From Mantis religiosa (taxonomy: Eukaryota > Arthropoda > Insecta > Mantodea > Mantidae), in NCBI GenBank assembly GCA_030765055.1, contig JAUKNK010000059.1:706001-770000 (forward strand): a DNA stretch of 64,000 nt, read 5' to 3'. The notes beneath the pieces were generated by a model. The model did no database searches, was not told where the DNA came from, and worked only from the letters and a program-made list of their open reading frames with translations. Positions 23,801 through 36,355 of the stretch are shown one piece after another (positions within the stretch are counted from its first letter, which is position 1; the number at the start of each line of letters is the position of its first letter). The position numbers and the translations under genes are program-made.

Positions 23801-25560
23801 AAAAGAGTGGACAGAAATTGTAGAGGGAGACACCATCACTTTCCAAGTATCTACCTTTATTAACCTTACTACATGATTATTGCCGCAATAATGAGGCATC
23901 CTCTTCTTTCTTAATATAGTGTCATCATCTGGAGCTCCCAAGAAGAGGCCTTATACTCTACTACGTACGCATACACTTTTCGGTTTGAACAGTAAATCTG
24001 AGAACATTCCTAGAAAAATAAAGATATACATTACATTTGTTATGAAAATATCTGACACATATGGCATTTGGTAAATATCATTAGAACCATTTGGATAATA
24101 AAAGAACTCCGGAAGATGAACTAAAGCGTATTCTGAATTAGGGAATATTTTCCAAAAATAGTTGATTAAGTCCCAAAACTCGTTTTTCCAGTAAAATTTC
24201 GGTGGCCGTCTTATTATGGAATGTAATTCTTCCGGTAACTTAAAATAAAAAGAAAACAAATACATATAGTTTGCCTCTCAGCCGTTTCTAATACACCATT
24301 TCTTTCAAACTCTAAGTAGGTAATCTAATTAGGATTTGGTGAACTTTCTTCTCGAAAACTGAGTTTGGTGTGTTAGTGTTAAGCAATATCATGTTGTGGA
24401 TAAGGATATCACTAAAGCAGTTTGTTAACTATGAGGAAGGTCCAAGTGCAGGGTAGAGCAAGTAGAATAAAGAGATGGTATACATAAAGTGGGTAGAAAA
24501 AAATCCGTACAACTAAATATTGCGAGTTACGTATAACGCTACAGAAAACTGTGTTACATATTTGTCTATCTACTTATTAAAATTAAATGAATTTATATGA
24601 ATATAACTTTATTATAAACTCAATAATGAATTCGAATTCATGTGTGGAGAGAACAGGTCTTATTGTGACGACATATTATTTCACTGCGGAAACTCAGATC
24701 CTGATTATAGCAATTTGCTGTTTGCTCATTTCATCTGGTGCTATTAACAAATCAACTGTTATCAGATTTATCTTATCAACAGGAAACTATGTTGAATTTG
24801 GCGCTCAAAGAAGAAACTGCCTGAATATTCAGGACTACTAAAACGGCTGTTTCCCATCAATACACTTTAAGCTCAGTATTCCAGCATATTGTGATTCGAA
24901 ACTCCACCTAAAAATATTCTCCTTTCTTTTTTATCCCGTCTATACGCAATACATTTAATAGTTTTTAATATTCAGGCATTTTTAAGTATTAATTACAAGA
25001 GGAAGTAGCCCTAAAATATGTTTTTTTTATCTTGAAATTATACTGGCTTTATTCTGTAAGTGTTTATTTTAAGTGGTTTTGCAGTAAACTGGAATGCTAA
25101 AACGTCATTGGATGCTACAGGCCATAGACTGCCAGGGATTGGAGACGTGAAGACCAGTTCTTCCTCTACTGCAGTTGCCATGAGTGGGCCGTGAACGACC
25201 CGTCCAACCAGAACGACCTCTAGTCACCCTAGAAGATACTCTTCCTTTTGAGCAAGCACGCACTACGTTGGTCCACACCGTTATGCCGAACGAAACCTGG
25301 AAGCATATCTGACAAATTAGAAAGAAGTCGAATGAAAACCAAATGAGGAGCAGAAAACAATAGCATGTCGGCAATCGCCCCAGCATTCGTCTATCTGATA
25401 TTGCCTACCGCCAATGATGTTAACTCATTAAATAGTGGGCTTTCATTGGAATTTTGTACATTATAGTGCAATTTCGGGTGAAAGTCCTCAAGGGGAAATC
25501 TGGATTCCTACTTGTTCTACACTTAATCCGCTTCTTCGGTTCCCCAGGTCGCCACTTCAA
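20801..25560 (+). repeat. Tandem-array unit 1 (nearly complete)
   Basis: The longest uninterrupted stretch of the array order: exon-like block (21190), ccctttgtgcatttcaaattt (21447), CTCF-like motif (21552), ttttggagagggcttc (21836), ttaatttgtggc (22070), a second AGATGGCAG block (22711), ctcgaacctcggacttgg (23222), gagcagcaagaaaaagtg (23627), gttagaacc (24090), aaactgagtttggtgtg (24355), aactcaataatgaattcga (24615), then the gctacaggccatagactg block (25117) and the agcaaataag-like block (about 25340). No gene was recognised. Confidence 0.85.
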
Positions 25561-27960
25561 CCTGGGCAGAAGAGCAATGTGTTTCTTTAAGCGTAAGAAC
25601 CTTTAGCATAGATTACTTATGAAGAGGAAAAAAGCTAGTGTTTCTGTGTAGCTTCGTGCAAACTATTAATTTACAAATTATAAGTTAAAGTTAGTAAAAG
25701 CTTCTAGAAACTGGTAGCACAATACGACGTTAATACCTTCTAAATGACTGCTATATTTACAAATTGGGACATACATATTTATATAGAGACTTCCTCTATG
25801 GTTCAATGTATAGCATTTTAGGCTTCATGTCCAGAGCTTCCCTGTTCACTTCTGGACTGGAAATGCTTCTCAATCAAAAACTTATTAATAGTTTCCATAT
25901 GGTCTAGCCTGGACTATGCTACGGAGGTGTAAACTTGGTCTATTGTACCCATTGTACCTAAGCCCCCAAGTGGAGCATCCCTGGGAAGGATGAGGCGAGA
26001 GAAGATAGAGGACGGCCGTCCCAGTTAGCCACGACGGTGCAGATGACAGAATACCTAAAATTGACCAGTCAGAAACTGGTTCCGTGTTCTAGGTTTCCAT
26101 CATACGATATAACTGCAATAGTGATAAAGGATTCCAAAATTCAGCACTTCTTCACTCCTAATACAGAGCGAAGCTGCAAACCACAGCAGTGAAAGGTGGT
26201 GCATAAACATATAGGCAATTTCTCATTTTAAGGGGAACTCTGACCGCCTATTTTTAAGAGAAGATGGTTACTTCACATAATATATTGGGCAATAACGCCC
26301 TTTGCGCATTTAAAATATCCCGGCATGGGAAGGTATGATAGTACCAATGGGTGTGTGGGTTTTATTGTATTTATTGACTGGCAGAGACCGTTTCGTTAAT
26401 CGTGACTACCAACAGATGGCAGTAGCCCGCTTAAGTTGAAACTGTCATAAAAATAAATGTCAGTTAACTATAAACCAACAATTTCATAAGCCTTTTTGGA
26501 AGCACCAGCTTAAGTATGATAGATATATCGCTGTTATATGTTGATATTCCTTCTTGAGTTTACGTATTGTGAATAAAATTCTGATCATATAACACTGGTA
26601 TGGTAAACTAACTAGACGGTTGATAAATATAAGCGATGTATCGTACAGCAGGGTCATTGAAGTGGAATTAATTTAAAATGCAAGCAACCTTTGCTAATTT
26701 TTGAAGGGAACTTCGGTCCCCAATAAACTTCGCTACACTTCAAGTCCCAATGGCTTTCTCTGCTGCTACGCAGTGGACATGATATTGGATATTATTATTA
26801 ATATCATTGTTGTTAACCTGTTTTTTGATCTAGGGTGAACCTTTAATAGCCAACATTAGCAACTGTCTACTCTAAAGTGAGGGGCCTACTTATGTTCCTT
26901 TTTACTAACGAAATCTCAAAAAAGCGACTTCCCTGAGGATTCCAACAATCTTTTAGCAACTCCTAAGTGTGAATTTAATTTATGGATTTTAATTGATCTA
27001 TTGGGGTTATATAATATAATGTGGAGGCAATTGTGGAGCTCGGGTCTCGGTAGCGCTCCAAAAGTGTAGTCAGTTGGATCCAAAGATGTCTGCTAGCCTC
27101 AAATAAAAGAAACAAATAAGATATGCAATGAGCAGGGACAGCTCACTCACTGCTAAATCTGCCACTGTTGCAAATATCTCACAAGAGAAAGGAATAAACT
27201 GAACGAACCAGAGTCTCTAGGTCATAGGCTGACAGTTAAGCAGATGGAAATGTAACCTCGGAATTAAGAGAGCAGCGAACGACTTTATGTTATAAACTGT
27301 GTCAATAAAACAGCTTCTGCATTTCAATTTCCGCGCTGATAAACTGATCAGTGTTTCAAACGGGTGCAGAGTTGTGTTCCATTGGTTCGATTGGCTGAGA
27401 GAGTTTTGTATCATGCTCAAAACATTGTCAAAAAATGGCAGCGCCATGAAACTGTCAGTGAATGTCACTTCCAACCTGATTTCACTATATGCTTATAGCG
27501 CTATTAACTTATAATTGTTGTGAAGAGGTTGGATATTAAGCTTGTCATATTCGCCAATGGAGTCCTCATTTAAGGATTGGCAAACCGTATCGATGTTCTT
27601 GAATGTATCTCCCAAAACAAATGACTGGAGCATTGTATGTGCTCAATGTTGCACGCACTGGTTAAGCCCATCATTCAAGCTTGCCAACATAGGCAACCTA
27701 GACCCAATTTAATCTATAATAAGCAATATTTTCTTTTGTTTCAAATGTGATATACTGTATCAGTTTACTGCCTATAAAGCTCTTTCCATAATATTAGTGG
27801 ATTAGACTGCGTGGCAGTTGAGCTCAATGTACCCCATGAGTAAAACACTGCAATTGGCCAACTGTATCCTATTTGAGACGAAATTTAAAATCTGATCAAA
27901 GACTCTGCCGAGCACGTAGAATAGAAGCTTTAGGATGTTTCTGCATGTCAATATAAATAC
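25561..27960 (+). repeat. Tandem-array unit 2 (truncated)
   Basis: Repeats the order of unit 1 from the exon-like block (26060) through cagatggcagtagc (26412) to the caatgttgcacgcactgg block (27645). Near 27900-27970 it jumps straight to the agcaaataag block, losing about 2 kb of the unit. About 450 bp at 25600-26050 have no counterpart in other units and may be a small insertion. Confidence 0.8.
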
Positions 27961-28860
27961 ATTCCATGTGCTCACATAGAGAGAAAAGCAAATAAGGAAC
28001 AGAAACCAGTAGTAGGTCGGCAAGCTCCCTAGCATGCGTCTACCTGATATTGCCCACTGTGCTGACCTCATCTCCTCCCCATATATTTTGGATGATCGCC
28101 CACAATTAATAAAGAACTTAGCAAAAAGTCTTGGCAAAACAGGAAGCACCTGGTCTATGTGCACATGCCTCATTCTGTTTCCTGAACTCATGACCTCTAA
28201 CCATGCAGAAGAACGATATGCATTTTCAATGTTAAAAATTCCTAGCACAGCTTCTTCGGAAGGGAAGTAAATCCCGTGGTCCATTGTCCTAGGTATACTG
28301 CATGTTAAATAACTGCAATCGTGATGCAGGTTCTTCTAAGCAAGGTTAAGAGATATTTCAGGTCCAGACATATAGAAGGGGAACACTGCAAACCACGGCT
28401 ATTACAAATATAGACAAATATTCAGTTTATCAATTTGATAGGAAATCAGAGCTGCTATTTGTAAGAGAAATGGGTTATTTTCATAATACATTGGGTAAAA
28501 CAGCGCAAGGGTTGGCAGGAAAGAAGCACATCGCTGTGTGGAGTTTTACTGTACTAATTCGATTGGCAGAGACCATGAGCCTGACCCATGAATAGTAGCT
28601 GTCAGCATATGGCGCTGGGTTGATTTGGTTGAAACCGTAGTAAAATAAATTGTAGTTAATTATAAATAACAAGTTCTGATCTTTAGTTACAATAAGTTAA
28701 GGATAACACACATATCGGTACTCTTTACTCACGCTCCTTTCAGGTGTTACTTGTTATAAATGAAATTCAGATGTTACAAGATGATCATGATGGGTATCAA
28801 TCTTGATGGTTATAGAATGTAAGCGACGTGTCTGTCCACCTATTTGGGTAGATTTTTTTT
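27961..28860 (+). repeat. Tandem-array unit 3 (cut by Penelope-like element)
   Basis: Starts at the agcaaataagg block, passes through the exon-like block cttcttcggaagggaagtaa (28251) and the cataatacattgggtaaa block (28482), and stops at 28862 where the Penelope-like sequence begins. Overlapping open frames on both strands at 27802-28284 lie within array sequence. Confidence 0.8.
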
Positions 28861-28949
28861 TTATTGGGAATGGCTATTGTAGTTGGTGAATGTAGCATGT
28901 TTTCATACGATTATCAAACAAAGAAATAAACAGTTATGGCCCCATATCA

Positions 28950-29935
28950 CAAAGGCATTCCAACTAATTTTCAAACACTGCTATAGATATGTGGATGACA
29001 CTTGGGCGTTAGTAAATGAGAAACAGATGTATAATGTTTTAAAGCTACTTAATTTACAAACGCTGCAATAGAATTGCAATCCTGCAATCCCACCATAGAA
29101 AAAGAGACAAACATGGAAATCATCCCCTTCTTAGATTTGAAACTAATTAGAAAACATACAAAACTAGAATTTTGCATACATACGAAGGAAACACACACAG
29201 AACATTTCATAAAATCAAATGGATATAACCCAAGACAACACAAGCTTACTGTTATCAACAGTTTAACTGACAGGCTGGTTAATGTACCTTTAAACAAGAT
29301 GGAATATATCAAAGAGTACAATCATATAATTAACATTGCAGAATACAATGGATTCATTGCCGAATTGGTCAAAAATAAAATTGATAAATTCAAAAGACAA
29401 CAAAGATGCTAACAAATAACCATGCTTTCCTCAATCAGCAGTAAAGATCCATACAGAAAATTTATTTATAATCCAAGAGCTATACACATTTTCCAAAAAG
29501 TCTTCAGAATGCACAACATTACTTTGGCCTAACAGGACAAATTCAGTGTTAAAAACCTTTCAAATCACATAATACAAAGGAGATAGCTACAGACAAAAAA
29601 TCATGTGTGTCTCGGATAAACTGCAAAGGCTGTGAGAGCTTTAGAATTGGAAAAAATAAAAGGAATTTATACATTAGGTTTAAAGAGCATTTTAGGAAAA
29701 TCAGGAACAAAAAAATAAATAAATTGGCAGTAGCATATCACTTTTGGAAGGATATTCACGATATAGAACAATAAATCCACTTATTCATAAGTGTCAGAGG
29801 TCCAGCTGCATTAATCTTGTAGGAAAAAGTTTTCATAACTAAATATGAAAGAAAATTGTTCAATTTCTATACTAACTTTGAAGGGAACCCAAAGTTCTGG
29901 TTCATTAATATACCGACAGAAATCCCCGTTTCACC
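28950..29935 (+). pseudogene. Penelope-like reverse transcriptase/endonuclease remnant
   Basis: The palm motif CYRYVDDTWALVNEKQ (about 28980-29025) is the YVDD box typical of Penelope RTs. After a frameshift, codons 29074-29412 encode the thumb: IPFLDLKLIRKHTKLEF, then HTKETHTEHFIKSNGYNP and NKMEYIKEYNHI, matching the family's LPFLD, THTD-YI-N-S-HP and PLNK-EY-E signatures. Further on, another frame gives NCKGCESFRIGKNKRN and IRFKEHFRKIRN, the Cx2C and R-x-x-EH parts of the GIY-YIG endonuclease. Multiple stops and shifts disable it. The N-terminal RT motifs are absent. Confidence 0.8.
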
Positions 29936-29977
29936 CCCAAGTAGCTCACTAAACCAATATCCATTACTCGACAAGAG

Positions 29978-30007
29978 CTGATGATGTTAGGAAGGTCCTA
30001 ACGAAAC
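29978..30007 (+). other. Hammerhead ribozyme-like motif in Penelope-like tail
   Basis: CTGATGA (29978-29984), one unpaired T, a perfect 7-bp hairpin gttagga/tcctaac (29986-29992 with 29996-30002, loop agg), then GAAAC (30003-30007). This is the hammerhead catalytic core with stem II, located just after the endonuclease region as described for Penelope-like elements. Stems I and III are not clear by eye. Confidence 0.55.
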
Positions 30008-30422
30008 GTGTTCTAGGTAAGTACTAGCAATAAATTGAGCATTGAGTACTAGTTCGACTCAAAATTATACTAAGTTACTCCCTGTTTACCTTCTGGACCT
30101 AAAACCTTGCCAAATTAATACTATTGAAAAATTTTTTACAGCTTTATATACCCACAAGTTGATATACTAAACTAGGAATAGAATACCTTTATCTTTCGCT
30201 GATATTTTTGGCTTCATCCCAATATTGGTGCTACAGTATCTTTAGGCAAAGGAACAGTGAGACTTATATTATCTACTGATAGTGATTGATACTCTCCACA
30301 GAACTTCCCAAAAATAGCTTAATATGTGTAGGTTTTTTTAATATTTTAATATAGTTTGAAAAGTTTGATTTGTTTTATCAAAACTGCTTGCATGAATTTG
30401 TGAAGTAGTAGACAAACAATCC

Positions 30423-31195
30423 CTTCACCGTTCAGGATTAGCAGAGGTTGATCTTTATAACTTTCAGGAAAAAGGAGGTTAGCACATAAACAATCAGATT
30501 CAGCAAATAACTCCTGTATCTTGGATATGTATAAAGTTGAGCTTCCCTGGTTTTTTTTTATTGCAAGTATATGGAATGTGAAAGCAGATATCAGTTCTCA
30601 GAAAATAGTTTTTTCTGTACATCGCCTGAGAACGGCTGACCATCATCTACGTGTACTGATAAATGAAATGTGATCTGATGTAAATCATGAAATATTTAGC
30701 TGTACAACAGCATAAAACATTTCACCCAAATTTATGACATAATTGAGTTACTGTAAAAGATCAACCATTCAAATATTGTGCAATACCATTTTTAAAATTT
30801 AACTATATTTTCTGTCAGTAGTAATTTACACATAGCTTCTGTTTATGTACCTAGAAGTGTGTGAAAGTGCAGATCAGTATTTACGTTTGTAAATTTGTAA
30901 GGGAAAGGCATTTAAGAGCTAAATCTGCTCTAAATTTTATTTTATTTTTATGATATTTTCATGGTAGCAGTCTTTAAATTAGTGAGGGTGAACTGCCGCA
31001 TAGGAAGAACGAAGTTTGTTATGGGGTCGTTTTAAATTCATTTCCAAGACTCTAACTCAAACATTTTTCCTGACTATGCTTCTGAGAATTTAATTAACTA
31101 TTCCGCACGCTTTAAGGAATCATATTTTGTTTCTTGATATCTTTATTGATTGAAGTAGGTGTGTTTATTGATGTCCTGTAGTGATAATTGTGCCG
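30423..31195. other. Unassigned sequence between Penelope-like element and array
   Basis: AT-rich, no recognised feature. It may include array sequence too diverged to see. Confidence 0.4.
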
Positions 31196-31789
31196 AAATG
31201 CATCAACTTAACATTTAATGTTTACCTTCAGAAGTGACCTTTCGGGTAACGTTGTGCAAGACGATGAAACTCTCAGTTCCATGCACACAGAATTGCTAGC
31301 CTTAAACCAAAGAAATATATATGTTATACAATGAACAGGGACATCTCACGGATTGCTACATCCGGTAGACCTATTGCTGTTAACATCTCACAGGAGACTA
31401 CAGGCCATGGACTGATGGAACATTTCTCGGGTTGAAGTAGCCTCCCCATACTGGAGAGGAGCTGAGTGGGCCATGAATGACCCCTCCTAACAATCAGTCA
31501 TCTAGTGACCCTAGAGAATCCTTTTTCCTTTAAGGAAGCATTCACACATTTTGTCCGGCACCGTTATGCCAAACGAAACCTGGAAGCACATCTAATAAAT
31601 TAGAAGGAAATCGAATGAAAAGCAAATAAGCAACCGACGGCAGTGGAACATCGATAACTTACACACTAACTTGTTTCTACACTACATGTTCTACACTAAC
31701 ATAATTCTTCTCTTCCCTAGGTCGTTAATTCAAAATGGGTGGAAGGACGATGGATTTTTTCCAGTGTAAAATTTTTTTAGCATAGTTTC

Positions 31790-31953
31790 CTTCCGAAGGG
31801 AAGTAAATCTGGTGGTTCAGTGTGCTAGATTTACGGAACGTAAAAGATCACCAAGCTTGATAAGCAGACTCCTGAGCAAATTTAAACGGTATCTCACACC
31901 AAATATACAGTGGGACATTGAGAACCACATCAGTGAAAGCTCGTGGGTAAAGA
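31790..31953 (+). other. Exon-like array block, copy in unit 4
   Basis: A plus frame reads SFRREVNLVVQCARFTERKR, then LISRLLSKFKRYLTPNIQ, and is open until a SINE interrupts it. The same frame recurs at 32507 (SFTREVEFVGKCRRCTARKR), 55165 (ILIKGLLSKFKR, then a stop) and 55628 (SFAREVQMVEQCRRS, then a stop). Frame-conserved similarity suggests a former coding exon, but some copies carry stops, the fold is unknown and I do not recognise the protein. Confidence 0.35.
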
Positions 31954-32199
31954 AATGTGTAGTGTTTAAAGCCCGCTTTTACTACACACGGCACCGCAGG
32001 CGGTGACACTGATGATGAATGAGATGAATATGGAACAGTGGTGGAATGAGATGGCGGGGGAAACCGGAGGTCCCGGAAAAAACCCGCCCCAACGCCATGT
32101 TGTCCACCACAAAGCTAACCTTTCGGTGGCCTGGGATCGAACCCGGGCCGCCTTGCCCAGAGCCAAGTGGTCTAACTTCTGAGCCACGGCGTGGCCTAC
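31954..32199 (-). mobile_element. tRNA-derived SINE, family D, copy 1
   Basis: On the minus strand: an A-box-like GTGGCTCAGAAGTTAGACC, a B box CCGGGTTCGATCCCAGG, a body of about 170 bp and a 3' end ttaaacactacaca. The duplication cgtgggtaaaga is perfect at 31942-31953 and 32200-32211, indicating fairly recent insertion. The copy at 56456-56673 is close in sequence. Confidence 0.93.
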
Positions 32200-32506
32200 C
32201 GTGGGTAAAGACTTGGGCACTAACTCAGTATAAGAAGAACCACACCACCGATTTATAAGAGCAACGGCTGATTTCACATATTAAATTGAGCAATAAAGTG
32301 GTTCGTATATTTCAAATTCCCCGGGACTGTGGCATATGGGTAACCCAGGGGAGAAAGGAGTAGCGATGTATTGGATCAATAAGGAAAGACAAGCGCCTTA
32401 TTGACTTCCAACAGATGGCAGTAACACATATTTATTGAAACTCAACTAAAACTGAATATCCGTATTTATAAAACAACAATTTTTGAACTTTTGTTACAGA
32501 AGCCTC

Positions 32507-32747
32507 CTTCACAAGGGAAGTAGAGTTTGTGGGCAAGTGTCGTAGATGTACAGCACGCAAAAGAGCATTACGCCTCATAAACAAGTTTTCGAAGTCAATT
32601 AAATGGTCCTTAGCGCCAAATATAGATGGCGACCCTAAAAACTGCAGCACATTAAGGGATTCCGTACACAAAATAAAAATAAAACCTGCCACTTTAAGAA
32701 AAAAATGTGACCTCCGATTTAGAACCATTGGGGATTTTACAAAATAA
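32507..32747 (+). other. Exon-like array block with open frame, second copy in unit 4
   Basis: Preceded by tttttgaacttttgttacag, a good pyrimidine-rich acceptor-like sequence ending in CAG. The frame EASFTREVEFVGKCRRCTAR continues open to 32747 (72 codons from the internal ATG at 32529). It is rich in basic residues and has one CxxC. The minus strand is also open here (32432-32788) and resembles the minus strand of 55520-55924. Function unknown; it may be a relic of an exon carried by the repeat. Confidence 0.3.
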
Positions 32748-35482
32748 AAGGCACAATAAGGGAGTTTGTCCACAGCAAATGTTGGCACACCTGAAGATCT
32801 AGGTTTCCCTTCTATTGGGTGGACTCGGCAACATCGGCTCTTTATTAATGACCGTCAACAGATGTCGGGCACACGCATTTTGCAAAAGCCTCCTAAAAAG
32901 GAGGAGTAGCTAATTACAATGCAACAAATTTTTTCTTTTTGCTACAGAAACTGAAGCAGAATACATATATCGGCAATATTTGCTGGTGGTCTTTGTGTGT
33001 CCTTATGCAATATAAATATAATTAGCAACACACAAGTTGCTCATGGAAATGGATCACGACGTTTAATAAAATATAAACCAAGTTACTTCACTAGCTGACT
33101 AACGAAAGCAATAAGCTTGTGCCTTTGTTACCAATGGTGCCTGAACTTGCAGTTTTGTGTTTTGATTGTGACTGGTAAAAGATAACTGGAATACACAATA
33201 ATTTTTGAAAAGGCCTACCAAACGGTCCTCAATAATACCTTTCACTACCTTCCGAGGGGCATCCCATGTCTCTACCGTTAAATAATGATAATACTTTGTA
33301 TTACTATTTTCTTATACGGAGGCTATTAAACTTTACAAAGCGAATATCAATAAATCACTTCAGTGAAACTCTCTCATTCCTTTTTCCAACAAACACTAAA
33401 AATATCGTCTGGAGATGCTTCTCAGTACTTCAACAATTATTTAGAAACGATTTTGCCTGTATTAAATTTATGGCTACTAATTGATGAATTTCGTTTTTAA
33501 TAAATTACCTCGAAAGCACTTGTCTTTGCATGCATCCGCTGCTATTAGGCTAACGAGTTTAAAAATACTTTTTATATATATAACGCGGCTGTCCCAAATT
33601 TTTCTGCCTCTGCTATCAAGAGCCGACCACTACTGGAACCTGGAACGACACTTCCAACCAATCAACGCTGTTTCTCTGTCAAGAGAGAACACTTCTTTCT
33701 TAGAGCAAAAATCTACGCCATTTGTCCCACAACGCAGCTTCCACCAAATCTATAAGTTCACATCAAAGGAAAGGAACGAGAAACAAATAAGAAGGAAAGC
33801 AGTAGTATTTCAGAAACTACCACAGCATTCGCTCGCCGAATATTGTCTTTTGATTTTATAGTTAGATTGGCATCAGGTGGATGGGAAATAATCTTTCTAC
33901 GGAGCTTTTCTAATTTCCATCCGGAAACCGAACACACGGCATCTCTTATTGCAAATAAGTACATTATAGCGTCAGCGACTTAGTTTTTCTATACTCTAGT
34001 CATGCAACACTCACGTACTTTGCTGGAAGGTTACCGGTAAACTTACCAACATTTAAGCAGACAGAAATGTAACCTTCGGATTAACACAGTAAATGAGTGA
34101 ATTTGTAATAAACTGTTGCTTTAGAACTGTTTGTATATTTCAAATTTATCGCTGATGGACTGAAGGGTGTTCAGCAAGGGGGAGTAGGTTCTCTCCCAAT
34201 GGTTCGTTTGTGTCATACTCATGATATTGTCTGTCAAACGATGGCAGCATCACGCCCTTGAATGAGAATGTAACTTTTAATCTATATTTCACTACTCATT
34301 CTTCTAGGGCTATTAGCTATAATTGGCGTACAGAGCTCAGATGTAAAACTTGTCAATATTCGCCAATAGAGTCGTCATTAAGGACTGCCAACCCATATCG
34401 ATGTTCTTGAATCTGTTTCCCAAATTAAACGATTGGAGCGCTGTATGTGCTCAATGTTGAACTTACTGGTTATCGCTAATCATTCAGGACTGCCAACCTA
34501 TGCAACCTAGATCCAATGTAATGTATAATAAACAATATTCTCTTTTGTACCAGTTGTGATATATTGTATCAATTTACTACCTATAAAGCCCTTTCCATGA
34601 TATTAGTAGATTAGACTGGGTGGTATTTGAGCTCAATGAACTACATGACTGAGACACTACAATTGGCCGAATGTATCCATTTGAGACAACATTTAAGAGC
34701 TGATCACAGTGCGTAGAATAGAAACTCCCTGTTCGCTCGCGTACTTGCATGTCCCTATAAATACACCGCATGTGGTCAGTACTTTTAAATGCACACACTA
34801 GATGGCACTAGAGAGCTCATACTTTAAAGGCTAAATACTCTGTACACCGCTAGGGGTATTCTAACAAATTAAAACCAGACATATATCGACGTAAAAATGT
34901 GATATATTTCATCATGTTACGCATAAAACGTACTCTTCATGAGTACTATTACTGTGGTGGACCATATCAGAATTTAATCAAGGAGTAAATTCATCTTAGT
35001 TGTTCGGAAATTTCAAAGCCGTAATTGATATTTCAACAAAAGCAAACGTAAAACTCGCGATAGGGATATATGAGCTACAGGAAAGAACTGAAATCATTCT
35101 CACAAAGACCTGTTTATGAGCAGAGCCGTATAGACGTAATAAATAGGTGCAATAACGAAAATGATAGCCTAACATAACCTGAAGTTTGCCAGCATTGCAT
35201 ATTCATTTACCTTTCAAACTCTTTTGATTAGTGTAGAAGTTAGTCATGAAATGTGGTAAGGAAATTGCAGAGGGAAACAACATTACTTTCCAGGTAGTTT
35301 TATTAACCTTATTACATAATTATTGTTGCAATAATAAGATGTCCTCTTCTTTATTTATATGATGTCATCATTTCGAACTACCAAGATTAGGACGTCTAAT
35401 ATGACAACGTTGAAGGACGTAAAATTATATATATAAAAAAGACACCATGAATAGATCTTATAGTTTAGCACTCAAGCGAACA

Positions 35483-35735
35483 GCCCGCCTCGGTAGCGTA
35501 GATGGTAGCATGTCTGCCTCACATTCAAGATGTCCCGAGTTCGAATCTCGGTCAGTATGAGTTACCTGAATAAGGTTTTCCCGGGGTTTTCCCTTATCCT
35601 CAAAGTGGAACGTCGGATAACTTTAAGCTCTATGGACCCTGGACACATATGAGCATCATTTCAACCATTTCATTCACCGTCCGATATGACTTAATTTTGG
35701 AGGACGTAAATTACAATAAAAAGAAAATAAATAAC
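35483..35735 (+). mobile_element. tRNA-derived SINE, family A, copy 4
   Basis: Head gcccgcctcggtagcgtag, B box gagttcgaatctcgg, body, and an A-rich tail (aataaaaagaaaataaat). Imperfect duplications ctcaagcgaaca (35471-35482) and cttaagagaaca (35736-35747). It is inserted in array unit 4. Confidence 0.93.
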
Positions 35736-36355
35736 CTTAAGAGAACACCTTTCGCAATAGAGAGTAATTCTGAGAATGTTCATAGTAATATTGGGACATG
35801 CAGGTTATGACAGTAACCTAACGATTTGGTATTTTTTAAATTCTTAGAACCGTTTTGAAAAAGCAAAACCCCCGAAATTGTACTAAATATTCCAAATAAA
35901 GCTTGGTCCCGTTTAGCAAGGTGCAACCTTGGAAGATAGGAACTTTTCTCCAGAAATGCTTTGTTAAGGTTCAAAGCTCGTATTTGCAGTGAAATTTCGG
36001 TACTAATTTTGTTATGGAATGCAGTACTTCGGCCAAATTAAAAAAAAAGCAAGTAAATAGGTGTATATAGATTTTCCTTTAGCCATTCCCAATATACAAT
36101 TGCTTACAAATTCTTAGTAGGTTGGCCCATTAGGTTTTGGTGTACCTTCTTCTCGAATTGCTTAACTGAATTTGGTATGTTAAGAGTTAACCACTAGTTG
36201 TTGATAAGTGTATCTCAATCTATGTAGAAGTTCTCTTAGGTGCAAAGTAAGGAAGTAGAATAACCAGATTATATACAGAAAGTGGTTAAAAGGAAAATCC
36301 TTAAAAGAAAATAAAACAAGAAAGGGATGACACTACTGAACGTTGTATTGTATAT

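Larger units (their letters stand above)
28863..30422 (+). mobile_element. Penelope-like element, copy 1
   Basis: About 1.56 kb aligning end to end with 58003-59509. It has decayed reverse transcriptase palm/thumb and GIY-YIG endonuclease regions, then a terminal hammerhead-like motif and a non-coding tail ending caaaactgcttgcatgaatttgtgaag. The left end (attgggaatggc) is shared exactly with the other copy. It interrupts array unit 3. Confidence 0.8.
31196..36350 (+). repeat. Tandem-array unit 4 (with SINE insertions)
   Basis: The order begins at gaacagggacatctcacgg (31330) and gctacaggccatgg, then the exon-like block at 31790. After the SINE-interrupted cacatattaaattgagcaata block (32275) comes a second exon-like block (32507), ttaaatttatggc (33465), gctggaaggttaccggtaaac (34022), an agatggcac motif (34800), gttcgaatc-bearing SINE A copy 4, and aactgaatttggtatgtt (36165). 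The duplicated exon-like block is shared with unit 6. Confidence 0.82.

Noticed and set aside
27802..28284. 160-codon minus-strand frame, with an overlapping plus-strand frame
   Set aside because: Lies within the tandem array at the junction of units 2 and 3 and is not preserved as a whole in other units.
28863..30422. Treating the two Penelope-like copies as part of the tandem array
   Set aside because: Their flanks differ, and the array order resumes independently, so they are insertions rather than array blocks.
33481..33861. 126-codon plus-strand frame in array unit 4
   Set aside because: The right end is a diverged array block that is not open in the same frame elsewhere; no domain recognised.
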